Position numbers and translations under genes: made by a program | Notes under the pieces: generated by a model | Told to the model about the DNA's origin: nothing | What the model saw: the letters and a program-made list of their open reading frames with translations, nothing else | Database searches by the model: none | Shown here: positions 9,112-19,157 of the stretch, in pieces | Position numbering within the stretch: position 1 is the first letter of the stretch | Layout of the letters: every line of letters starts with the position of its first letter | DNA from: Alphaproteobacteria bacterium | Lineage (GTDB): Bacteria > Pseudomonadota > Alphaproteobacteria > Micropepsales > Micropepsaceae | Length of the DNA stretch: 64,000 bases | Direction of reading: 5' to 3' | Assembly: GCA_017983635.1 (NCBI GenBank) | Contig: JAGOBA010000003.1 | Span: 310,001 to 374,000, forward strand

Positions 9112-12100
9112 TTCGTCTTCGGCGGCGGCTGGAAGGCGTTTTGCGGCTTTTGCTGCGGCGTCGGGGCCTGCATCGGTGCAGCCGCCTGAGGCGTCGGTCC
9201 CATCTGGAAAATCTTGCGCAAGAACCCCGGTGCCAACATCGAGATCGGGTTCACGGCGACCTTTAGCTCGTCGACGGGGCCGCTCACGCCATAGGTAACG
9301 CCGAATATGCCCTCGCCCTCGTTCGAGGTGAGGATGTCGCCGATCACGGGCACCCCATCGAAGACGCTGTTTAGGCCGTAGAGCGGCACGATGGTGCCGT
9401 TCAGATCGATGCGATCGGAGCCGCGATTGACGAGACCCTGCACGGTGAAGCCGATCGAGGGGCCTGCGGCGCGGCCGTTCGTGAGCGTTATGAGATCTCC
9501 GCGACCTTGGAAGACCTGCTCGAGTTTGGTGAAGGTAATACCCTCACCGCGCAAGAGATCGTCGATGCCGGTGAAAGAACCGGCCGACAAGAGGCGCGCG
9601 ACGAACGGCTGATTCACGATCTTGAATTTCTCGATCTTCAGCGTGCCGTCGAAGGTGGGCTCTGCCAAGATACCCGGCGCCGGCAAGGGTGATAGCTCGG
9701 CGGTCAAGGTAAGATCCCCGCCGATCATGCTGCGAAAGCCGGTGAGCGCGCGGATCAACCGTCCCGCGTCGGCGGTCTGCAGTTTCATCTTGCGGGTGTT
9801 GTCGGCGTTGCGGACGAGTTCGCCGCGAACGTTGGCGGCATCGGCGGAAGCGTCGACTTTGAAGGCGGTCAGGTTTTGGCCGTCGTTCGCGTACTCGAAG
9901 TGCAGGCCCGTGAACCACACGTCGCCCTGGAGGTAGGCCAGGTCGAAGTCCGCCTTCACCGATACAGGCGATTTGACGGACGGCGATTTGGCTTTTGGCG
10001 CTTTTGGCTCGTCGTCGCTGTCCAGCAGACCGCCGATATCGGCGACGCGGCCTTTCGCTTCGATATTTTCGGCGCCGGCGGCGTCGCGCTTGTAGAGCAC
10101 GGCGAAATCGTTGCGTTGACCGAGCTGCAGCTTCTTGAAGTCGGCTTCGCGCAGCTTTCCGCCGACGACCAGCATGCGACCTTGTGCTTTCATGCCTTGG
10201 CCGACCGCATCGACGTTGGCGATCTCGATAGCGCCGTCGGGACGGAAACCGATGTCTGCTTTCACCGTGGCGTTCGCGTCTTCAGGCTTTGCCCAGTTGA
10301 ATTCCGGAACCGCGAGCCGTGCCGAGGTCAAGTTCGTGTCGATGTGGCCCTTCTGGAATTTGCCGCCTCGGCCGACAAAGTTGGCGACGACCGTGGTCTT
10401 GCCTTGAATGTAGCCGCTCGTATCAAAACCAAGTTTGCGGCGCTGCTCGTCGTTCAGGGTTGCCGTCACATCAATGCGGGTGCCGACGGCCTGCGTTCCG
10501 GTGAAGTCTTCGGTCCAGGTAAAGCCGGTTGGGGCGCCGTTCACTTGGACGGCGCCGTGCGCCTTCATCGCCTTCATATCGAGCTTGATCGCGAAGATGC
10601 CGCCGGTGATCTTCAGCTGATCGTTGACGGGCAGTCTGACGTCCTTCAGCTCCGCGTCGACGTCGATGCCGATGTCTTCGGCCTTTAGGTCCTTCAACAT
10701 CGGGACGATAAAGGTGAACTTGACGTTGGAGGTGCCGCCTGCCTGGGCCGCCTTGATGCCATAGCGCGAGGGATAGCCGAGCCGCGGGCGATCGAGGACT
10801 TGGAGTAGTTCGCCGGTCGGGCCGGCGGCGACGCCGCTGATGGTGCCGATGGCGCCATGGCGGTGCAGCTCGGCGATCGTTGCGGTACCATTCGTCAACG
10901 TCACCGCGCCGATGCGGCCGTTCGCAATCTCCGCCTTGAATGTGTCGCCGAGCAGGGTCGCCGTGCCCTTGACGTTGGTGAGATCGGGCAGACCGTTGAG
11001 GTAAGTGATCTTCGCCGCTTCGAGCGCAAGCGTGATGTTCATCATCTCGTCGGGGATGCGATCGCCGGTGATCGCGCCCGGCGGGATATTGACCGCGATC
11101 GTGCCGGTCGGGATGAAACCCTCATGCACATTCTCGCCGATCCAGGAGCGCGCACCCGGTGCGGCATTCGCCGGCCAGAGTCGCTTCAAGTTCGAAACGG
11201 TAAGGTCCTTGACCCCACCATTCAGCACAACGCCGATCGAAACGGGGTGATCCTGCAATTCGCCCGTCAGCGCGAGTTCGAATTTGTCGCGGCGGGCGAG
11301 GATTTCTTCGATCGTCAGGTGCTTGCGTTCGGCGTCGAAGGCGGCGCGCAGCTTCGCCGTTTCGATGGCGAGGGCACCGTCGAAAACGTTCGGCGCGTCG
11401 ATTGAGACGTTCTCGGCCGTCCAGTCTGCCGTCAGCGTCTTCAGCGCGCCGTCACCAGTGAAAGCGAACGCGCCGTCGCCGCTGATCTTGCCGCGGATCG
11501 TGTCGCCGGCCCAGGTCAGCTCTTCGATCGCGTAGCGCCCGGTCGGGAAGTCGAGCTCAACAGTTAGTGCGGCACTCTTGACGTGGATCGGGTCCTTCTT
11601 GAGCGCCGGGAGCTTCAAGTAGCCAGTGGCGGCGTTTAGCCAAAACTTGCAGCGACCGAGGCTGCCCGCGACGGAGAGGTCGCATGTGGCGTTGCCTTGG
11701 ACGGGGATATCGATGCCGTTGAAAAGCTTCAAACCCGTGCCGCTCGCCGATAAGAGGCTCAGCGTGACGGGTTTGAACGCGGCTTCGAGTGCAACATGCT
11801 CGGCCCCCTTCTTGTAGTGCGCGGCTGCTGTGAACAGCCAGGTCGACTTGTTCGCCAAGCGGACAGGCGCTTCGATCGCCGCGACGACGCCATCCGGCTT
11901 GCGGTCGAAGGTCAGAGACGCCTTCTCGGCATTCCAATAGGACCGGGTCTCTTCGTCGAACACGGTCAGCTTAGCTTCCGTCACCGCAAAGTGCGTGAGG
12001 TAGCGCGTGAACGTGTCGGTGGGCTTTGGGTTTAGCATCGCCTCAAGCATGGCTTTCGTCATGCCCTCGGAGGCGGGGTCAGGCCTCTCCTCAACGGTCG

Positions 12101-12539
12101 CCTTCTTGTCGCCGAGTTGGAAGCCGAGTTGCATGCCGCCATCGGCCCTGCGTACGATCAAGGCATTAACGCCGATCAGTTCGACTCTTGTCGGGACCGC
12201 TTCGCCATTGAGCAGCGCCGGCCCTGCCAGCGAGACGTTGGCGCGCGGCACGCGGGCGATGACGTTGCCGGTTCCATCGACCGCTTCGACATCGACGAAT
12301 TGCAGGTGGGCGAACTTGTTGTCCTTCGACCATTCGATCACACTGTCGCCGATGCGCAGCTGTACGTCTTTGAGGCTCGAGTTGATCATCGCCTCAAGGC
12401 GTGAGTTCAGCAGGCCGAGGGAGACCGGTCCGCCGCTGAAGATGCGCCAGGCAAAAAAACCCGCGACGAGCACGAGAACGCCAAATGCGATCGCGGCTAT
12501 TCGCAAAGCGATGCTTGCCGAACGCCTGACCAAGACCAA
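9108..12539 (-). CDS. AsmA-like / YhdP-type (DUF3971) envelope protein, 1143 residues
   Basis: Large envelope protein with one N-terminal transmembrane anchor (hydrophobic at about residues 10-31) and a long beta-rich periplasmic part. Low-complexity beta repeats, the [25 protein letters not shown] segment near the C-terminus (only part quoted) and a proline/glutamine-rich tail match the AsmA-like C-terminal region. Relatives such as YhdP and TamB are bridge-like proteins moving phospholipids between inner and outer membrane in Gram-negatives; assignment here is by overall architecture. The start is a TTG (12539) with GAGG close upstream; a second TTG at 12533 has better spacing. Its stop meets tyrS tail-to-tail. 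Confidence 0.82.
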   Translation of the reverse strand: MVLVRRSASIALRIAAIAFGVLVLVAGFFAWRIFSGGPVSLGLLNSRLEAMINSSLKDVQLRIGDSVIEWSKDNKFAHLQFVDVEAVDGTGNVIARVPRANVSLAGPALLNGEAVPTRVELIGVNALIVRRADGGMQLGFQLGDKKATVEERPDPASEGMTKAMLEAMLNPKPTDTFTRYLTHFAVTEAKLTVFDEETRSYWNAEKASLTFDRKPDGVVAAIEAPVRLANKSTWLFTAAAHYKKGAEHVALEAAFKPVTLSLLSASGTGLKLFNGIDIPVQGNATCDLSVAGSLGRCKFWLNAATGYLKLPALKKDPIHVKSAALTVELDFPTGRYAIEELTWAGDTIRGKISGDGAFAFTGDGALKTLTADWTAENVSIDAPNVFDGALAIETAKLRAAFDAERKHLTIEEILARRDKFELALTGELQDHPVSIGVVLNGGVKDLTVSNLKRLWPANAAPGARSWIGENVHEGFIPTGTIAVNIPPGAITGDRIPDEMMNITLALEAAKITYLNGLPDLTNVKGTATLLGDTFKAEIANGRIGAVTLTNGTATIAELHRHGAIGTISGVAAGPTGELLQVLDRPRLGYPSRYGIKAAQAGGTSNVKFTFIVPMLKDLKAEDIGIDVDAELKDVRLPVNDQLKITGGIFAIKLDMKAMKAHGAVQVNGAPTGFTWTEDFTGTQAVGTRIDVTATLNDEQRRKLGFDTSGYIQGKTTVVANFVGRGGKFQKGHIDTNLTSARLAVPEFNWAKPEDANATVKADIGFRPDGAIEIANVDAVGQGMKAQGRMLVVGGKLREADFKKLQLGQRNDFAVLYKRDAAGAENIEAKGRVADIGGLLDSDDEPKAPKAKSPSVKSPVSVKADFDLAYLQGDVWFTGLHFEYANDGQNLTAFKVDASADAANVRGELVRNADNTRKMKLQTADAGRLIRALTGFRSMIGGDLTLTAELSPLPAPGILAEPTFDGTLKIEKFKIVNQPFVARLLSAGSFTGIDDLLRGEGITFTKLEQVFQGRGDLITLTNGRAAGPSIGFTVQGLVNRGSDRIDLNGTIVPLYGLNSVFDGVPVIGDILTSNEGEGIFGVTYGVSGPVDELKVAVNPISMLAPGFLRKIFQMGPTPQAAAPMQAPTPQQKPQNAFQPPPKTN

Positions 12540-12699
12540 CTACCTCGCAACGCCATGGGGCCGGGAAACCTGAGGCCGGCCCAGGCGGGCGGCCAACGTA
12601 ACACGGTCGCAGTGCGCCAGTATAAGGGAATGAACGGCGGAACTTGGCGGCATTCGGGAAAACTGCTTCAAAATCGATTGACCAGAAGGGAACAGATCA

Positions 12700-13170
12700 A
12701 TGGGTAAGGCAATCCAAGAAGGTGACAAGGCGCCGGCCTTCAAGCTGGCGGCCGACGGCGGCAAAACGGTGTCCCTGAAAGACTTCGCGGGAAAGCCGTT
12801 GGTGCTCTATTTCTATCCCAAGGACGACACCTCAGGCTGCACAAAGGAGGCGATCGACTTTTCGGGGGCGGCGGCCCAGTTCAAAAAGTTGGGCGTCGCG
12901 GTGGTGGGGGTGTCCAAAGACAGCGTCGCCTCGCATGACAAATTCAAGAAAAAGCACGCCTTAAGCATCGCATTGGGCTCGGACCCCGAGGGCGAGATGA
13001 TCGAATCGTACGGGTCTTGGGTCGAGAAAAGCATGTATGGCCGCAAATATATGGGCATCGACCGGTCAACCTTCTTGATCGACGGGAAAAGCAGGGTCGT
13101 TAGAATTTGGCGGAAAGTCAGGGTTCCGGGACACGTGGAAGAGGTATTGGCCGCCGCGAAGTCGCTATGA
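12700..13170 (+). CDS. bcp: Peroxiredoxin of the Bcp/PrxQ family, apparently 1-Cys
   Basis: Thiol peroxidase reducing hydroperoxides in the cytoplasm. 156 residues; PKDDTSGCTKEAIDF contains the peroxidatic Cys47. Bcp proteins usually have a resolving Cys five residues later (EACxF); here that place is Ile52, and no other cysteine exists in the protein, so it must be recycled by an external thiol. The downstream GIDRSTFLID and conserved arginine region are normal for the family. The ATG at 12700 has AAGGGA 8 bases upstream. Stands alone between the AsmA-like gene and the M23 peptidase gene. Confidence 0.94.
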   Translation: MGKAIQEGDKAPAFKLAADGGKTVSLKDFAGKPLVLYFYPKDDTSGCTKEAIDFSGAAAQFKKLGVAVVGVSKDSVASHDKFKKKHALSIALGSDPEGEMIESYGSWVEKSMYGRKYMGIDRSTFLIDGKSRVVRIWRKVRVPGHVEEVLAAAKSL

Positions 13171-13193
13171 GTGTTTTCCTAAACAAGATGTAA

Positions 13194-13257
13194 GGAACCT
13201 GCGGATTTCTTCGGCTTGGCGAAAAGCTTCAAATCCGTAACAATCAGATAGGGTTCC
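13194..13257. repeat. Nested inverted repeat between bcp and the M23 peptidase gene
   Basis: GGAACC (13194-13199) pairs with GGTTCC (13252-13257), enclosing CGGATTT (13202-13208) which pairs with AAATCCG (13231-13237). It starts 24 bases after the bcp stop and ends 83 bases before the peptidase ATG. There is no T-run, so it is not a classical terminator; it may be an RNA structure in either transcript or a protein site. Confidence 0.45.
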
Positions 13258-13339
13258 AGTTGTCTGGGTTTTCGGCGTTTCTCGGTGGTTCCGGGTCGCG
13301 GCCGGGACCGCAGGCGTTACGACAGTTGAGGCTTGTTGC

Positions 13340-14731
13340 ATGTCCACCTCGCCCGTGGCCGGTTTGGCGTCGCTCGCGCACCGGTTGTTCCCTCACCGCC
13401 AGTTCTATCTCCGCAGCCGCGGGTCGGTGCAGTTCTTCGAATTCTCGCCTGCTTTTCAGATGACCGTTGCGGCCGCCACCCTGTTCATCATGGGTTGGGT
13501 GGCCTACGCGTCGATCGTGGTGATCTTCAAAGAGCAAATCATCACCGCGAAGGATCAACGCTACGCGAGCATGCAAGCCGCCTACGAAGGCCGCGTCTCG
13601 CAGATGCAGCTGGCCTATGACGAGTTGAATGGCTTGCTGGTTTTGGCAGAAGAAAGATTCCAGAACGCGACGCGCGATCTTGAGGCCAAGCACCGACAGC
13701 TTACGGCGCTGCTGATGCAAAAGCAGGCGATGGACAAGCAAGTGCGCGACGTGAAGCGGCAAGTTGCCGTGATGAGCGATTATGCGGGTCCGGCTTACGC
13801 GAAGGCGATCAATAGCGGCGACGGCACGAACACCCTGATGATGCAGCTGGCTGAAGCCGAACCAGCGATCCGTCAGAGCCGGGCACAGCAAACGATCAGC
13901 AGCAGTGCCATCGGCGTCGTGGCCGCCGCCGTGGGCGGTAGTGGCGAAGCTGCATCGAGCAAGAAGTCTTTGGCGCAAAATTATGTGGTCCAGCGGATCG
14001 CCTCGCTCGAGGACCGGCTGAACTCGATCAAGAAGCAACAGCTCTCGCTTTTGGGTGAATTGCGGGATTCCGCCGGCGGCCAGATCGACCGCTTTGAGCG
14101 GCTCATCGCGATGACGGGCCTCAACGTTGACATCGTCGCCAACCAGGTCGGCGTCAGTAACCGGCGCAATGGTGTTGGCGGTCCCCTGTTGCCCCTTGGC
14201 GCGGAAATCCGGGCCGCCGCGATCGACGGGGTTACTGACGAATTTGACAAGCAATTTGCCGAGATCGCCGAGTCCTATGGGCGTTTGGACAGCCTGACGA
14301 CTGCGATGTCGCGGATTCCAATCGTTACACCGATCGCCACAGGCTTTTACCGCTCAACCAGTGGTTTTGGTTACCGCGTCGATCCCTTCACAGGACGGGT
14401 CGCCTTCCATTCCGGGGCAGATATGGCCGGGGACTATGGGACGGCAATCCTATCGAGTGCGCCAGGACGGGTCATCGCGGCCGAGAAACGGGGGCCCTAC
14501 GGCTTGATGGTCGAGATCGACCATGGGCGCGGGATCCGCACCCGTTATGGACATTTGCAATCGACCTTCGTGAAGCCCGGAGATGTCGTGCAATTCCGTC
14601 AGAAGATCGCTACGATGGGGTCAAGCGGCCGTAGCACTGGACCTCATCTTCACTATGAGATTTGGTTCAACGACGTCGTTCGGGATCCAACCAAGTTTTT
14701 CGATGCGGGGCGAAATGTTTACAAGGGGTAG
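13340..14731 (+). CDS. M23 (LytM) family endopeptidase, LmdC-like
   Basis: Predicted inner-membrane-anchored peptidoglycan endopeptidase. 463 residues: short cytoplasmic N-terminus, one transmembrane helix at about 42-65, a long coiled-coil (about 75-300), then the LytM domain with zinc ligands in HSGAD (about 357-361) and HLHYE (about 435-439). Both metal motifs are intact, so it should be active. The ATG at 13340 has TTGAGG 8 bases upstream. It overlaps the bactofilin gene by 17 bases. An M23 peptidase encoded with a bactofilin and acting with it in local cell-wall shaping is described for Hyphomonas and relatives (LmdC/BacA); same role inferred here. Confidence 0.9.
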   Translation: MSTSPVAGLASLAHRLFPHRQFYLRSRGSVQFFEFSPAFQMTVAAATLFIMGWVAYASIVVIFKEQIITAKDQRYASMQAAYEGRVSQMQLAYDELNGLLVLAEERFQNATRDLEAKHRQLTALLMQKQAMDKQVRDVKRQVAVMSDYAGPAYAKAINSGDGTNTLMMQLAEAEPAIRQSRAQQTISSSAIGVVAAAVGGSGEAASSKKSLAQNYVVQRIASLEDRLNSIKKQQLSLLGELRDSAGGQIDRFERLIAMTGLNVDIVANQVGVSNRRNGVGGPLLPLGAEIRAAAIDGVTDEFDKQFAEIAESYGRLDSLTTAMSRIPIVTPIATGFYRSTSGFGYRVDPFTGRVAFHSGADMAGDYGTAILSSAPGRVIAAEKRGPYGLMVEIDHGRGIRTRYGHLQSTFVKPGDVVQFRQKIATMGSSGRSTGPHLHYEIWFNDVVRDPTKFFDAGRNVYKG

Positions 14732-15293
14732 TAAGGGGCCGACACCAACGGACAATCTTCCGATTTCGGTGTCTTCGCAGAAACGGCTTGGGGGCCGTTC
14801 GGCACCATCAATCATTTCGAATGACTTGGTCATCATCGGCACGCTGACATCGACCGGTGAGATTCAGATCGACGGGCGTGTGGACGGCGATATCCGTTCG
14901 GGCTCGGTCACAATCGGCGAGAAGGCGAACTTCGAAGGCGAGATCGTCGCGGAAGAATGCACGATTCGCGGCCGGGTTCAGGGAACCGTCCGTGCACGGA
15001 AGGTTCACCTCTTGAGCACATGCCACATGGAAGGCACGATCCTGCACGAAGCGCTGTCGGTGGAAGTCGGCGCGTTCTTCGAGGGCAGCTGCCGTCATAG
15101 CGCCGATCCGCTCGCCGAAGTTGCCGGTAAGCCGGAACCGCGCCCGACCTTCGAGCCGAAGCGCGAGCTTGGCATCGTGGCGTCGAACCCGCCCGGTTCG
15201 CAAGCGGCGCAACCGGCCGTGGGCCGCACCGCCACCGCAGCGCGCGTCTCGAGCAACAGCAGCCTGCTCGGCGCGATCAAGTCGGGCCGGTAA
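14715..15293 (+). CDS. bacA: Bactofilin
   Basis: Polymer-forming cytoskeletal protein that gathers cell-wall enzymes at membrane sites without nucleotides. The bactofilin beta-helix spans about residues 34-133, with repeats such as GEIQIDGRVDGDI, SVTIGEKANFEGEI and CTIRGRVQG. The C-terminal tail is Pro/Ala/Ser-rich and probably disordered. I chose the ATG at 14715, which gives a 192-residue protein typical in size, with GGGG just upstream; the longer open frame from 14583 lies deep inside the peptidase gene. Overlap with the peptidase gene indicates one transcript, which ends at the hairpin terminator at 15319. The symbol follows the Caulobacter/Hyphomonas homologue and is by analogy. Confidence 0.92.
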   Translation: MFTRGSKGPTPTDNLPISVSSQKRLGGRSAPSIISNDLVIIGTLTSTGEIQIDGRVDGDIRSGSVTIGEKANFEGEIVAEECTIRGRVQGTVRARKVHLLSTCHMEGTILHEALSVEVGAFFEGSCRHSADPLAEVAGKPEPRPTFEPKRELGIVASNPPGSQAAQPAVGRTATAARVSSNSSLLGAIKSGR

Positions 15294-15318
15294 GATTTTC
15301 CAATTCTGACGGTTTTCG

Positions 15319-15347
15319 AACCGCCCCCGATTTGGGGGCGGTTTTCG
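15319..15347. terminator. Rho-independent terminator between bactofilin and prfB, probably bidirectional
   Basis: AACCGCCCCC and GGGGGCGGTT form a perfect 10-base stem around the loop GATTT (15319-15343), followed by TTCGTTT on the plus strand. The two A/T ends make it usable from both sides, serving the convergent bactofilin and prfB genes. Confidence 0.88.
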
Positions 15348-15355
15348 TTTGCCGG

Positions 15356-16487
15356 CTATTCCAGATCCTCGATCGGCGCGTCGGCGCCGCCTTTGAGGCG
15401 TTGGGCGAGCGAGGCTTGCATGAACGGATCGAGCGCGCCGTCGAGGACGTCTTTGGGCGAGTAGCTTTGGGCGCCGGTGCGCAGATCCTTTACCAGCTGG
15501 TAGGGCTGCAACACGTAGGAGCGGATTTGATGTCCCCAACCGATATCCGTCTTCGTGGCGTTTAGCGCGTCCGCCTTGGCTTCGCGCTTCTCCAATTCAA
15601 GTTCATAGAGGCGCGAGCGCAGCATTGCGAAGGCGGTGGCGCGGTTCTTGTGCTGCGAGCGGTCGTTCTGACAGGACACCACAATGTTGGTCGGAATGTG
15701 GGTGATGCGGATCGCGCTCTCCGTCTTGTTGACGTGCTGGCCGCCGGCGCCGCTGGCGCGGTAGGTGTCGATGCGCAGGTCCTTGTCGTTGACTTCAACT
15801 TCGATGTTTTCGTCCACGACCGGATAGACCCAGACGCTGGCGAAGCTGGTGTGGCGGCGGGCGTTGGAATCGAAGGGCGAAATGCGAACCAGACGGTGAA
15901 CGCCGGATTCGGTCTTCGCCCAGCCGAAGGCGTTTTCTCCTGTGACCAGGATCGTGGCGGACTTAATTCCCGCTTCTTCGCCGGGACTCTCTTCGATGAA
16001 GTCCACCTTGAAGCCGTGGCGCTCGGCCCAACGCGTGTACATGCGGAACAGCATCGAGGCCCAGTCTTGGCTTTCGGTACCGCCGGCGCCAGCGTGGATT
16101 TCGATGTAGGCGTCGTTGCCGTCTGCCTCGCCGGAGAATAGCGACTGCATCTCAAGATCAGCGGCCCGGGCGGCGACTGCGCGCAGCGCCTCTTCGGATT
16201 CTTTGACCAGCGCGGTGTCGCCCTCCTCCGCCGCGAGGTCGATCATGCCGACCGCATCCTTGAAATCGGCGTCGAGGCGCGTGACGTCGTCGAGCGACTT
16301 CTCGATCTTGTTGCGCTCGCGCATTTGCTTTTGCGCGTTGGCGGCATCGTTCCAGAATTTCGGGTCTTCAGCCTTGGCGTTCAGTTCATCGAGACGGCGG
16401 CGTGCAGTCTCCGGGTCAAAGATGCCTCCTCAGCAGGGCCAGCGTTTGCTGGATCTGCTCGGCGATGGACTGCATTTCGGCGCGCAT
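15356..16487 (-). CDS. prfB: Peptide chain release factor 2, expressed by programmed +1 frameshift
   Basis: RF2 recognises UGA and UAA and triggers hydrolysis of peptidyl-tRNA on the ribosome. The coding sequence is split. A first frame runs from the ATG at 16487 for 23 codons ([11 protein letters not shown]...RRHL) to CTT then an in-frame TGA (16416-16418). Skipping one T gives GAC and the remaining 353 codons, 376 residues in all. AGGAGG stands just before the CTT TGA C, the classical arrangement. In the joined protein the stop-recognition SPF is at 203-205 and the catalytic GGQ at 248-250, nearly the E. coli numbering. Reading only the second frame would lose the N-terminal domain. This is autoregulation, not damage. 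Confidence 0.96.
16415..16430 (-). promoter_or_regulatory. RF2 programmed frameshift site
   Basis: On the minus strand the bases read AGGAGG CAT CTT TGA C. The internal Shine-Dalgarno element (plus-strand cctcct, 16425-16430), the slippery CTT and the UGA followed by C match the conserved bacterial prfB site. When RF2 is scarce, the ribosome pauses at UGA and shifts +1. Confidence 0.95.
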
Positions 16488-16560
16488 GGCTGCGTACTCT
16501 CAGGTCACGATTGAAGGGCGCGACTTATAGGTCGCGCTCGGCGGCGGCTCAAGCCGGTTG

Positions 16561-19020
16561 TCAGTAAAGACCCCAGCCGCCGTTGCCTTGCGCGCTTTGC
16601 GGATCGGCGGCCGCGTCGGGATCTGTCTCTTCGCCAACACCGAGACCGGTGCCGAAAGCGTCGCCGCGGGCATGGTAACCCGAGCCCGGCTCGGTGCCGG
16701 CTTTGAACGCTTCAAGCACCGCACCGCTCGCGGACGGGTAGCCCGACTTTAGATCGACGCGCACCATGCGGATACCTGGCGGAATGCGGAACGGCACCGG
16801 CGGTTGGCCGCCCACCGCGTCCGTCATGAAGTCCTTAAAAATGGGGGCGCTGTTCGTGCCGCCGGTCTCCCCCCTGCCCAACGTCGAGGGTTGGTCGAAA
16901 CCGATATAAATGCCGACGGTCATGTTCGGCGAGAAGCCGACGAACCAGGCATCCTTGTAGTCGTTCGTGGTGCCGGTCTTGCCGGCGAGAGGCACGCCGA
17001 CCTGCTTCACAACGATGGCCGTACCGCGCTCGACGACGCCTTCAAGCATGTGCACGATCTGATAGGCGGTGCGCGGGTCCAAAATGTTGTCGGCGTCGCT
17101 GGCGATTAGCGGCTCGTCTTGGCCGGCCCAGGCTTCGGCATTACAACCGTCGCAAACGCGCTTGTCGTGGCGAAAGATCGTCTTGCCGTTGCGATCTTGA
17201 ATCCGATCGACCAGCGTTGGGATCACACGCTTGCCCCCGTTGACGAAGGTCGAGTATGCCGAGGCCATACGGATGACCGTGGACTCGGTCGAACCCAATG
17301 CGTTCGCAAGCACGGCTAGCATCTTTTCGGAGGTGCCGAGTTTGCGCGCGTACTCGACCACCTTTTCCATGCCGATGTCGGCGGCGATCCGCACGGTCAT
17401 CAAGTTGCGTGACTTCTCAAGGCCTTGGCGCAGGGTCGAGGGACCCGCGAAGCCCTCGTCATAGTTTTCCGGCCGCCACATCGGCAGGCCTACGCCTTGG
17501 CTGGCGACAAACGGTGCGTCGAGCACAATGCTGGATGGGGTGTAGCCGGAGTCCAGCGCGGCGGCATAGACGATCGGCTTAAAGGACGAACCGGTCTGAC
17601 GCAGCGCCTGCCAGGCGCGGTCGAATTCACTGGCGTAGTAGCTGAAGCCGCCGACGAGGGCGAGAACGCGACCGGTGTGCGGATCCATGCAAACGAGGCC
17701 GCCATTCACCTTGGGCACCTGGCGCAACGCGTAGGCGCCGTTCGTGCTGTTGTCGGCGGCTTTCGGCAAGGTCTCTACATAGACGACGTCACCGGGGGTA
17801 ACGACTTCAGAGGGCTTCTTGGGCTCCGGGCCTTGGCGCTCGTCGGCGATGAATTTTCTTGCCCATTTCAGTTCCGCCATCGGGATGCGGCCTTCGCTGC
17901 CGTCGGCGAATGCAATCTTGACGGCGGAGTCGGCGGCGTAGCCCGTGACCGCTGCAAGGCGCCATTCGACCACGTCGAGCAGGGCCGGCATGTCGCCCAG
18001 CGTTTTCTTCCAATCTGTCGCCAGATCGACCCGTGTGACCGGGCCGCGCCAGCCGTGGCGGCGATCGTAGGCAATCAGGCCCTTGCGCAACGCCTTCGTG
18101 CCGAAGCGCTGCAAGCGCGGGTCGAATGTTGCACGTACGGCCAGACCGCCATCATAGAGGGACTGGTCGCCGTAGTTTTGCTGGATCCACCGTCGGATTT
18201 CCTCGGCAAAAAACTGCGCATCCGGTGACTGCGCGCCAGCGGGCCGGAAGTGCGGGGTCAACTCCTCGGCAACCGACTTTTGCGCGTCTTCGGAGCTGAT
18301 GAACTGGTTCTCGGACATACGCTCGATCACCCAATTCCGGCGCTCGATCGCGCGGCGATAGTTGCGGACCGGGTGGTAGTTGCTGGGCGCCTTTGGCAGG
18401 CCTGCGAGGTACGCGGTTTCGGCGATCGTCAACTGATCCAGCGACTTATCGAAATAGTTGTAGGCGGCGGCCGCGACACCGTAAGAGCCCGAGCCCAAGA
18501 AGATCTCGTTCAGGTAGAGCTCAAGTATCTTGTCTTTGTTGTAGGCGTCCTCAAGGCGGAACGCGAGCATCCACTCCTTGATCTTGCGCTCGAGCGTTGG
18601 GTCGCTGGTCAGGAGGAAGTTCTTGGCGACCTGCTGCGTGATCGTTGAGGCGCCCTCCGGACGCCGGTTGGCGCCGGACATGTAGTTTTGGAGGTTCGTG
18701 ACCACGGCGCGGGTGACGCCGTTGATGTCGACGCCGGGGTGGGAATAGAAATCTTTGTCTTCGGCGGACAGAAACGCGTCGATAACCCGGCGCGGAATCG
18801 ATTCAATTGGCACGAACAAGCGGCGCTCGCGCGCGTACTCGGCGATCAGCGAACCGTCATTCGCGTAGACGCGCGTCGTGATCGGCGGCTGGTAGTTTGC
18901 GAGCTTGCTGTAGTCGGGAAGATCCTGACTGAGCTTATACAGGTAGAGGGCAACGCCGGCGAACACAGAGATCGTTAGGACCGCGATGCCGCCCAGCGTG
19001 TACGCTATGAATCGATACAT
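16561..19020 (-). CDS. mrcA: Penicillin-binding protein 1A, bifunctional peptidoglycan synthase
   Basis: Inner-membrane class A PBP that polymerises lipid II and cross-links the chains. 819 residues: transmembrane anchor at about 5-28, glycosyltransferase domain (GT51) with catalytic Glu87 in SAEDKDFYSHPG and the ASTITQQVAKN motif, an OB-like insert, then the transpeptidase domain with SxxK in TGSSFKP (Ser about 477) and KTGTT near 679-683. The ATG at 19020 was preferred over the longer frame because the product begins MYRFIAYTLGG right before the anchor, with AGGA about 9 bases upstream. It sits between prfB and an amidase gene, an order familiar from alphaproteobacteria. Confidence 0.96.
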   Translation of the reverse strand: MYRFIAYTLGGIAVLTISVFAGVALYLYKLSQDLPDYSKLANYQPPITTRVYANDGSLIAEYARERRLFVPIESIPRRVIDAFLSAEDKDFYSHPGVDINGVTRAVVTNLQNYMSGANRRPEGASTITQQVAKNFLLTSDPTLERKIKEWMLAFRLEDAYNKDKILELYLNEIFLGSGSYGVAAAAYNYFDKSLDQLTIAETAYLAGLPKAPSNYHPVRNYRRAIERRNWVIERMSENQFISSEDAQKSVAEELTPHFRPAGAQSPDAQFFAEEIRRWIQQNYGDQSLYDGGLAVRATFDPRLQRFGTKALRKGLIAYDRRHGWRGPVTRVDLATDWKKTLGDMPALLDVVEWRLAAVTGYAADSAVKIAFADGSEGRIPMAELKWARKFIADERQGPEPKKPSEVVTPGDVVYVETLPKAADNSTNGAYALRQVPKVNGGLVCMDPHTGRVLALVGGFSYYASEFDRAWQALRQTGSSFKPIVYAAALDSGYTPSSIVLDAPFVASQGVGLPMWRPENYDEGFAGPSTLRQGLEKSRNLMTVRIAADIGMEKVVEYARKLGTSEKMLAVLANALGSTESTVIRMASAYSTFVNGGKRVIPTLVDRIQDRNGKTIFRHDKRVCDGCNAEAWAGQDEPLIASDADNILDPRTAYQIVHMLEGVVERGTAIVVKQVGVPLAGKTGTTNDYKDAWFVGFSPNMTVGIYIGFDQPSTLGRGETGGTNSAPIFKDFMTDAVGGQPPVPFRIPPGIRMVRVDLKSGYPSASGAVLEAFKAGTEPGSGYHARGDAFGTGLGVGEETDPDAAADPQSAQGNGGWGLY

Positions 19021-19157
19021 ACGTGAAGATCCTGCGCCTAAACCGCGCTTGCGGCCGTTATAACACGGTGACGGGTTTCGCCAGGCGAAAAATCCTGTTC
19101 GGCACGCACAGAATGCCGCGTTTTCCAGCAATTTTCGTACATTTCACCCGTACCCAC

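Noticed and set aside
15356..16487. prfB as a frameshifted pseudogene
   Set aside because: The shift is at the conserved RF2 recoding site with AGGAGG and CTT TGA C, and both parts are intact.
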